Part shown: piece after piece, positions 58,221-64,000 of the stretch
Layout: every line of letters begins with the position of its first letter
Position numbering within the stretch: position 1 is the stretch's first letter
Source of the DNA: Bacteroidota bacterium
GTDB lineage: Bacteria; Bacteroidota; Bacteroidia; AKYH767-A; OLB10
DNA: 64,000 nt
Assembly: GCA_016699635.1 (NCBI GenBank)
Contig: CP064983.1
Span: 1,550,001-1,614,000, forward strand
Direction: 5' to 3'
Translations under genes and position numbers: made by a program
Notes under the pieces: generated by a model
Seen by the model: only the letters and a program-made list of their open reading frames with translations
Databases searched by the model: none
Told to the model about the DNA's origin: nothing

Positions 58221-59657
58221 TCAGCATAATTGATACTCCGGAGAGCTTGCCGTTTTTATAATTGCATTCTTCTTATCTATAGAACTACTGATGATTTGAT
58301 TCAACTGTGCACTCGGCTTACACTGCAGAATAAAACCTGCTATTTGCTGCACTGAATAATCTTTTGGAAAATCTGCCCAAAAATTTTCCCAGTTAATATC
58401 TATTCTTGAACCTTTCTTTTTTGCTTCTATAACAGCATCATCCATTTGTTTCATTGCCACAATGTTTTCATCGTCAGGATCGGTTTTAGCAGAAAAATTT
58501 AAACTTCCATCATTAAGAATCTGAGAAGGAATTGTTAATCGCAACATCAATGATGAGCTGTCAATCCAGTTTCGACCGCCTGCCCAACCTGCAACATTAG
58601 GAGGATAAAATAATGTTTGCCCCAAACCTCTTTGCAGTTGTAAAATAATTTCCTGCCTTTTGTAAGTAACATTAAACTGACGACTAAGCCCAACTATAAA
58701 CTCTACCGGAGATTTAATTTTATTACCTGTGTTTTCAGGAGCATAAAACCAATCGGCAGTAAACATTTTATTCATCAGTACAGAAATATCGTACTTGCTT
58801 TTATAAAAATGGTTACCCAATTCCTGCACATGTGTTTCATCAGGCACATCGTTAACAAAAAAGCGATAAGCCTTTCTTGCAATAAATACAGCAGCCTCAG
58901 GCTTTTGCAAAATCATATCAATAATATCTTCACCGTTGAAGTTGCCTTCTTTTCCGAAAAATGTTTTTATGCCATTGTCGTGATTCTTGGTGTTGAACAC
59001 AAAATTTCCTTCTGCATCGTGCACCCAACCAGTAAATGCACGTGCTGATTCTTTAATATCTTTTTCTGAATAGTTACCACGACCAAGTGTAAACAACTCC
59101 ATCAGTTCGCGTGCAAAGTTTTCATTAGGTCTGCCTTTTTTATTTTGCTGATTATTTAAAAAATTTAACATAGATGCCGACTGAGATACTTCCAATAACA
59201 ACTGCCTGAAATCACCTAATGCATGTTTGCGCTGAATGTTATTGAGCACTTGTGCAAAATATGGATTCCCTTCTTCGCGACATGCAAAGTGATTGTTCCA
59301 GAATAAGGTCATTTTTTCGCGTAGTGGGCTGTCAATATCCATCATGCGGAAGAACCATTCTGTATTCAGGTTTTTAAGTTGTTTGTTAAGGCTCACTAAA
59401 AGTTTTTGCCTTTCTTTTAGTTGCTCCGGTGACAAGCCTTCTTTCTTGGTAAGTCCTGCATTTTTAAGCATCACAGATTTTACATGGCCGGGAGCAATGG
59501 TTGTAATTGGTACATCGGTCTTTGCTTTTTCAATCATATCGGCAACTAACTTATTCAGCTTTGTGCGGCTTAGTTTCTGCAGCTCAGAATAGTGTAATCC
59601 AAAACCGGCACGGTTATAAAGGTGCTTTATTTTTTGAAAGTTTTCGTTTTCAGTCAT
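58221..59657 (-). CDS. DUF1800 domain protein
   Basis: 478 residues starting MTENENFQKIKHLYNRAGFG, a standard DUF1800 opening. Further motifs: MTLFWNNHFAC, NFARELMELFTLG and PPNVAGWAGGRNWI. The frame is open to 59780, but the upstream part is not typical and the Met at 59657 is used. Forms a pair with the downstream DUF1501 gene. Function unknown. Confidence 0.87.
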   Translation of the reverse strand: MTENENFQKIKHLYNRAGFGLHYSELQKLSRTKLNKLVADMIEKAKTDVPITTIAPGHVKSVMLKNAGLTKKEGLSPEQLKERQKLLVSLNKQLKNLNTEWFFRMMDIDSPLREKMTLFWNNHFACREEGNPYFAQVLNNIQRKHALGDFRQLLLEVSQSASMLNFLNNQQNKKGRPNENFARELMELFTLGRGNYSEKDIKESARAFTGWVHDAEGNFVFNTKNHDNGIKTFFGKEGNFNGEDIIDMILQKPEAAVFIARKAYRFFVNDVPDETHVQELGNHFYKSKYDISVLMNKMFTADWFYAPENTGNKIKSPVEFIVGLSRQFNVTYKRQEIILQLQRGLGQTLFYPPNVAGWAGGRNWIDSSSLMLRLTIPSQILNDGSLNFSAKTDPDDENIVAMKQMDDAVIEAKKKGSRIDINWENFWADFPKDYSVQQIAGFILQCKPSAQLNQIISSSIDKKNAIIKTASSPEYQLC

Positions 59658-59791
59658 AACAAAACAAACTGTGTATTTGACACGATATTGTAAAGAAGGT
59701 TTAGTCTGAACAAAAATAAAGGTAAGAATGATAATAGGATAAAATCGGACGGATATAATTTCTAAGTGAGCCAATAGCAATAAAACAAACG

Positions 59792-59815
59792 AGGCGGCTG
59801 CGAATGCAGCCGCCT
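59792..59815 (-). terminator. Terminator of the 59839 lipoprotein gene
   Basis: AGGCGGCTGC and GCAGCCGCCT form a 10-bp stem with a four-base loop followed, on the minus strand, by a T-rich stretch. Confidence 0.8.
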
Positions 59816-59838
59816 CCTTTGTTTAGAAAACTTCAACA

Positions 59839-60459
59839 TTAATCAAGCGGTAAGCCAAAATGGGTCATGGTGGCTTCATAGTTTCTTAAATCAGGGTCAT
59901 GACCACCGGGTTCGCTCTTTGCAGGTATTATCAAAACTTTTATGTTGCTTAAAGATACCAACCTGCCTGTATATGGTCTGTTGTTTAAGTTGCGAATGGT
60001 GAGTGTAAACCGATGCCATGCAAGAATTTGGTTTGTAGCGTCAGGGTCGCTGGCTTGTGATGATGAAACTCTATAAGTTAGTTTACCTTCTATGCCATAG
60101 TTTGGAATTATTCCTGGAACATATATCCAACGCTCATTGAATTTTACATACATAGCTTTGAAGCTGGCATCGAATGCTCGTTGCGATACATCTCTTTTGT
60201 TGATGTCAACAAATGTTTCGGGTTTGTCGGCAGAGAGTTTTGCCGCACCAAAAAGAAACACTTTGACATAACCTTGGTTGGGCGCAGGCACCAATACAGT
60301 GCCGGAATTGATGAGGCGTTCATCTGTTGCACTAACATCATTTGTTGCTGTTGTGGTGTTTTTGTTTTGCAGAGCCTGTGGGCTGGTGAGATCGTCCTTG
60401 CTGCAACCGATAATTGCCGCGGTTGCTGCTACACTTAATACAATAATCAGCTTTTTCAT
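59839..60459 (-). CDS. Predicted lipoprotein of unknown function
   Basis: 206 residues with a lipoprotein signal (MKKLIIVLSVAATAAIIGCS, lipid on Cys). The mature part has Ser/Thr/Gln-rich head, then a globular region with several beta segments (KVFLFGAAKLSA, VKFNERWIYVPGI, KLTYRVSSSQAS). No family recognised. It has its own terminator and is flanked by longer non-coding stretches, so it is probably monocistronic. Confidence 0.7.
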   Translation of the reverse strand: MKKLIIVLSVAATAAIIGCSKDDLTSPQALQNKNTTTATNDVSATDERLINSGTVLVPAPNQGYVKVFLFGAAKLSADKPETFVDINKRDVSQRAFDASFKAMYVKFNERWIYVPGIIPNYGIEGKLTYRVSSSQASDPDATNQILAWHRFTLTIRNLNNRPYTGRLVSLSNIKVLIIPAKSEPGGHDPDLRNYEATMTHFGLPLD

Positions 60460-60745
60460 CTTGACTAATTTTTAACTGTTAGACATTTTGTTGGTTAACT
60501 ATTTTTGTTGGAGAACAACTGTCCCCTTAATTAATTCAACTTTTGTTGTTTTATAAATCAGTGTAAAAATTATATCATGTTGTTTATTTTGATGATTTGT
60601 ATTTGAACTTCTAACTCCCTTTGTATTTGTTGTTGTGAAATTGATAGTGTAAAAGTAAGCCCGCAAACTACTGAATGCAATACGTAAAACTTCGTAATTT
60701 TTAATTATTAGAATTAAGTGCTGATTTTATTTCTTGCAGAAGAAA
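60460..60745. other. Intergenic region, AT-rich
   Basis: 286 bases between lipoprotein and response regulator genes. No frame, hairpin or consensus promoter with both elements was found. A short TTGTTG-rich stretch on the plus strand is noted. Confidence 0.5.
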
Positions 60746-61411
60746 TTAATCCACCAGCTTATTCTCTAAGGCAAAGCGAACCAATGAGGCAATGTTGTTT
60801 AGTTTTAGCTTATTGAGTATATTGTTTCTGTGTGTATCAACCGTTCTGGTTGAGATAGAAAGTACTTCAGCAATTTTATCACTCGTTAATCCATCACAAA
60901 CTAATTTAATAATTTCTTTTTCGCGAACAGAAATCAGACTGTTGGAATAATCTACACAGGCAATTGCATTTTTACGGATTTGATTAGGATTATCATCCTG
61001 AAAGTAATGTTTAATTTGTTCACTTAGAAAAATCTCATTGTTGTTAATCTGTTTAAATGCAGTTATAAAATCATTATGATCGTTACCTTTTAATATGTAT
61101 GCATCGGCACCTGCTTTTAATGCCTGTGCAACTGTTAGCATATCGGCTTTCATGCTCACAAAAACTATTTTGGTTTGTGTTCTGAATCTTTTTATCGCTG
61201 CACAGGTTTCTATGCCGTTTAATAAAGGCATATTAACATCCATAATAATAATATCATAATCTGTATTCAACACTTTTCCAATGGCTGATTTCCCGTTATA
61301 AACCGTGTCAATACTTTCTATTGGTAACTCCTGCTTTAAAAGATAGGTGAGGCCTTCGGCAAAAAGCTTATGGTCATCAGCAATCAAAATTTTTAAGTTA
61401 CTTAGTGCCAT
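60746..61411 (-). CDS. LuxR/NarL-type response regulator
   Basis: 221 residues. Receiver domain with DD pair in ILIADDHKL, phospho-Asp in IIIMDVNMPLLNG and Lys in YILKGND; then LuxR-type helix-turn-helix SVREKEIIKLVCDGLTSDKIAEVLSISTRTVDTHRNNILNKL. DNA-binding activator, partner to the histidine kinase just upstream (nine bases between genes). Confidence 0.93.
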   Translation of the reverse strand: MALSNLKILIADDHKLFAEGLTYLLKQELPIESIDTVYNGKSAIGKVLNTDYDIIIMDVNMPLLNGIETCAAIKRFRTQTKIVFVSMKADMLTVAQALKAGADAYILKGNDHNDFITAFKQINNNEIFLSEQIKHYFQDDNPNQIRKNAIACVDYSNSLISVREKEIIKLVCDGLTSDKIAEVLSISTRTVDTHRNNILNKLKLNNIASLVRFALENKLVD

Positions 61412-61420
61412 ATTAAATAA

Positions 61421-62686
61421 TCAGGCTATTTGCATTGATTGTTCATAGTCAATTTTGAATTCACAGCGCATGCCACCACCGGGTTGAGCAATAAACTCTG
61501 TCTTGGTGCCTAATTCTTTTACGCGCTGCAAAATATTATTTAAGCCCTTGCCACGACCTGAGTTTTTTAAATCAAAGCCCAAACCATTGTCTTCATAGAT
61601 AAAATAAAACTTATCCCTATCGCCTAAAACAATGATGCTTATAATAGAAGCATGGGCATATTTTAGAGTGTTATTGATTAGCTCTTGAGTAATGCGGAAT
61701 AAATGATATTCAACATCAAGATGCAATCGTTTTTCAACACCTTTTGCATAGAAGTTACAATGAATAGGCTGAAACTCCGAAATAGTCTTCAACAATTTTT
61801 CTGTTGCTTTCTGAAAACCTTCATTCTGTAAAGTAGTATTTTCTAATTCGTTAGTAACAGAACGCAGTTTGTTTATTGACTCTTCGAGCAGTTGCATAGA
61901 TTGATCTACTACCCTTTCATTACCATCAGCACGTGCCTTACTCATCAACATTCTGGCAAGTGATAGTTGTGCACCAATATCATCGTGGCGTTCGCGTGCC
62001 AGATTATTTCTAAGCTTTAAAATGTCTAACTGTAACTGTTGTTTTTCACTTTTTTCGGAAAGAAAGTTTTTTTCTACAAATAGTTTTTCATTTTCGACAA
62101 ACTGTGTTTTAAATGCAAGTCCCAGAGTAAAAGTTGTGAGTTCCCCAATAACACAAACGATCAATGGCAGGGGTATGTCAAAGGGGATATTAAATCCTCT
62201 GAACTCAAGAAAGCTAAGTGCAATATCAAATATTGAACCCACAGCAATTAATGACGCACCTGTCATAGCAAATCTGTCGAGTGGAATACTCTTCTTTAAA
62301 AAGTTAATTATTATAAATAATCCCGCAGTGATTGTAATTATTGCAACAACATTAAAGATCATTTTCCAGACAGCAATATCAAGTGAAAGCCAGATAAAAA
62401 ACGGGCTAAGTAGTGTGTAAGCAATCAGAAAAAACTCAAGGTTCTTTACCATTGTATTAATATCAGGTCGCCTGTGTTTTAAGTTCAAAAACTCACGCAT
62501 AAATCTGAAGTAAAGAAGAATGCAAAGCAGCGGTGCTGATAGGTTTATATACTCATAATATCGCTCTGCAATTCCTGAAAAAGGATAAAAGTTTAAATAC
62601 TTGTCGTAGTGGCTTAATCCAAAAACAATGACAAAAAACAAATAGGCAATATAAAACAGATAATCCTTCGGTGTTTGATAAGCCAT
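61421..62686 (-). CDS. Sensor histidine kinase with 7-helix membrane domain
   Basis: 421 residues. About seven N-terminal transmembrane helices (7TMR-DISM-like) with no large extracellular domain, then a HisKA_3 dimerisation region with phospho-His in LARERHDDIGAQLSLARMLM, and an HATPase domain with QELINNTLKYAHA, YEDNGLGFDL and GRGKGLNNILQRV. Pair with the response regulator at 60746. Signal is unknown. Confidence 0.92.
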   Translation of the reverse strand: MAYQTPKDYLFYIAYLFFVIVFGLSHYDKYLNFYPFSGIAERYYEYINLSAPLLCILLYFRFMREFLNLKHRRPDINTMVKNLEFFLIAYTLLSPFFIWLSLDIAVWKMIFNVVAIITITAGLFIIINFLKKSIPLDRFAMTGASLIAVGSIFDIALSFLEFRGFNIPFDIPLPLIVCVIGELTTFTLGLAFKTQFVENEKLFVEKNFLSEKSEKQQLQLDILKLRNNLARERHDDIGAQLSLARMLMSKARADGNERVVDQSMQLLEESINKLRSVTNELENTTLQNEGFQKATEKLLKTISEFQPIHCNFYAKGVEKRLHLDVEYHLFRITQELINNTLKYAHASIISIIVLGDRDKFYFIYEDNGLGFDLKNSGRGKGLNNILQRVKELGTKTEFIAQPGGGMRCEFKIDYEQSMQIA

Positions 62687-63119
62687 TGCACAAAAACATA
62701 AACAATCTGGAACGTAACTATAGAAACAAAGATGGTTAATCCATATAATTTACTTTCGTGTGTGTAGAACAAAAGATCCATGCTTCGGAAATTTTGAGCC
62801 TGTTTAATTATAGTGGTTTTTACTTCTGACTATACAATCATTTTCGGCTTAAAAAATGCTTGACTCAACAATGTTAACATTAATTGGGTATTTTACCATG
62901 CTTTTTTGTACCAATGGTAATTTGAATATGTTAATGGAAAATATTTGTTTTATTTCCAGAAGATATTGCCAATTCCTACTGCAAAATACCGTCAATTACA
63001 TGCAGTAAACCAATCTTTACCGACATATTTTGTTAATACTTAAATGGTTCTATCTCCTGACAATCAATAGCCCTTAATAATAATTAACAAAAACAAGGTG
63101 TTGGAATAGCGATTTTTTA
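62687..63119. other. Long intergenic region
   Basis: About 430 bases between the divergent kinase and the DUF177 operon. AT-rich, no frame above about 60 codons that looks coding. An inverted repeat TTACCAT ... ATGGTAA near 62893-62920 has no T-run. It should hold promoters for both sides; one is marked at 63120. Confidence 0.6.
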
Positions 63120-63127
63120 TACTTTTG
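63120..63127 (+). promoter_or_regulatory. -7 promoter box TACTTTTG for the DUF177-rpmF-plsX operon
   Basis: TACTTTTG fits TAnnTTTG with TTGG at 63101 about 17 bases upstream as a possible -33. The box includes the TTG at 63125, which therefore cannot be the start of DUF177. Confidence 0.6.
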
Positions 63128-63166
63128 CCCATTCGTTCCCAAAATAGGAAGTACGTAGTGGAAAAG

Positions 63167-63667
63167 ATGTCGAAATATAACCTGCATTATGCCGGTTTAA
63201 AAGAGGGGATACATGAGTTTGATTACTTACTGAATCAGGACTTTTTCGACATGTTTGAACACCCTATTGTTCAGGGAGCACATGTTCTTATTCATCTTAC
63301 CGTAAACAAAAGCACCACCATTGTGGTTCTGGAAATTAAAGCTAAAGGCACCGTACACGTACAGTGCCATCGTTGTCTTGAAGAGTTTGAGATGCCTTTG
63401 GATATAAGCAAGGCTATTATCGTTAAAACCTCTGGCGAAGACAAAGAAGTGGATGATGACAACATCATTTTAGCCGACAATGCCCACGATATTCATCTGG
63501 CACAGCATTTTTATGATGTAGTTTCATTAGCTATACCCATAAAAGTGACACATCCTGACAATGGCTGCAATGAAGAAACCCTTCGTACACTTGAAAAGTA
63601 TATGGTGAAGAATGAAAACACAAACGACCCGCGATGGGATATTTTAAAAAATGTAAGTAACAATTGA
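63167..63667 (+). CDS. DUF177 (YceD) family protein, predicted metal-binding, with rpmF
   Basis: About 166 residues. YceD/DUF177 proteins are linked to 23S rRNA and ribosome maturation and precede rpmF and plsX in many bacteria, as here. The motif CHRCLEEF (CxxC) is conserved, with a C in DNGCNEE later. Start at 63167 (MSKYNLHYAGLKEG) is used because the first TTG at 63125 lies in the promoter; a GTG at 63158 is an alternative. Stop is 19 bases before rpmF. Confidence 0.85.
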   Translation: MSKYNLHYAGLKEGIHEFDYLLNQDFFDMFEHPIVQGAHVLIHLTVNKSTTIVVLEIKAKGTVHVQCHRCLEEFEMPLDISKAIIVKTSGEDKEVDDDNIILADNAHDIHLAQHFYDVVSLAIPIKVTHPDNGCNEETLRTLEKYMVKNENTNDPRWDILKNVSNN

Positions 63668-63686
63668 TATTAAATAATTAAACGTC

Positions 63687-63872
63687 ATGCCAAATCCAAA
63701 ACACAAACACTCCAAGTCGAGAAGAGATAAGCGCAGAACACATTACAAGGCAGAAGCTCCAACCATTGCCATTTGTCCTACCACAGGCGAAACACATTTA
63801 TATCATCGTGCCTACTGGCATGAGGGCAAAATGTACTACAAAGGCAAGGTGGTTTTAGAAAAAGCTGTTTAA
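63687..63872 (+). CDS. rpmF: 50S ribosomal protein L32
   Basis: 61 residues: MPNPKHKHSKSRRDKRRTHY is the typical basic start, then APTIAICPTTGETHLYHRAYW. Only one Cys is visible, so this is the non-zinc-finger type. It is in the DUF177-rpmF-plsX order common in bacteria. Confidence 0.95.
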   Translation: MPNPKHKHSKSRRDKRRTHYKAEAPTIAICPTTGETHLYHRAYWHEGKMYYKGKVVLEKAV

Positions 63873-63887
63873 TCGCTGTATTCCTTT

Positions 63888-64000
63888 ATGATAAGGATAG
63901 GAGTTGATATTATGGGTGGAGATTATGCTCCACTCGAAACTACCTTAGGTGCAATTGCAGCATTAAATGACCTTTCGCCTCAGGAAGTACACCTGGTTCT
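63888..64000 (+). CDS. plsX: Phosphate acyltransferase PlsX (partial, runs off the window)
   Basis: Start of plsX: MIRIGVDIMGGDYAPLET is the canonical opening with the GGD motif. PlsX makes acyl-phosphate from acyl-ACP for phospholipid synthesis. Only about 37 codons are inside the window. It follows rpmF by 15 bases. Confidence 0.93.
   Translation, partial: MIRIGVDIMGGDYAPLETTLGAIAALNDLSPQEVHLV

Noticed and set aside
62893..62920. Inverted repeat TTACCAT...ATGGTAA in the long intergenic region.
   Set aside because: Seven-base arms in AT-rich DNA with no T-run or context; likely chance.

Overview
The window looks like chromosomal DNA of a member of the Bacteroidota. Evidence: a PorW/SprE-type lipoprotein of the type IX secretion/gliding system, four proteins or remnants with C-terminal type IX sorting domains, Bacteroidota-restricted families (DUF2480, IPExxxVDY, DUF6660, S46 dipeptidyl-peptidase), promoter -7 boxes of the form TAnnTTTG, and AT-rich base composition. 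No phage, insertion sequence, plasmid or CRISPR signature was found.

Layout. 1-11.7 kb: envelope and housekeeping genes (Wzi/RemB-like outer membrane protein, WecA/TagO-type transferase, LysM lytic transglycosylase, CvpA, PfkB kinase, DUF937, thioesterase, 2-oxoglutarate dehydrogenase E2, S46 peptidase). 11.8-20.8 kb: a heavy-metal efflux cluster: a Cys/His-rich small protein, a CzcA-type RND pump fused to its TolC-like outer membrane factor, a His-rich CzcB adaptor, a lipoprotein and a CPA2 antiporter. 20.8-30.9 kb: DUF2480, SufT-like protein, DUF1573, prfB with a textbook +1 recoding site, the ATP-synthase-leading genes AtpZ and a membrane partner behind a bactofilin, PorW, M23 peptidase, mutY, panC and an RNA methyltransferase. 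31-37.7 kb: a receiver-kinase hybrid, a CcoI-like copper ATPase, an MBL-rhodanese protein and a universal stress protein. 37.8-43.4 kb: two tandem paralogous secreted repeat proteins. 43.5-44.9 kb: a repeat array built from tRNA-Asn 3' ends, hairpins and GIY-YIG nuclease genes, ending at an intact tRNA-Asn. 45-55.4 kb: comM, bacilliredoxin, a small kinase/receiver pair, tadA, IPExxxVDY-pyk-recX, a decayed sorting-domain gene, rmlA, an epimerase and a polyprenyl synthase. 55.6-64 kb: a secreted FG-GAP protein, the DUF1501/DUF1800 pair, a lipoprotein, a LuxR-type two-component system and the DUF177-rpmF-plsX operon, which runs off the end.

Two themes stand out. First, at least ten genes, including essential ones (prfB, sucB), have frames broken by single-base gains or losses, mostly in A/T runs; restoring one base gives family-typical proteins of exact codon length. 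This looks more like uncorrected read error than decay, although a nonsense codon in the transglycosylase and a roughly 40-base loss in panC do not fit that error type. Second, the tRNA-Asn/GIY-YIG array at 43.5-44.9 kb is the best candidate for an undescribed element: six copies of the tRNA 3' end, each followed by the same terminator hairpin, with near-identical nuclease genes between them and palindromes inserted in the variable and T loops of the pseudo-tRNAs.
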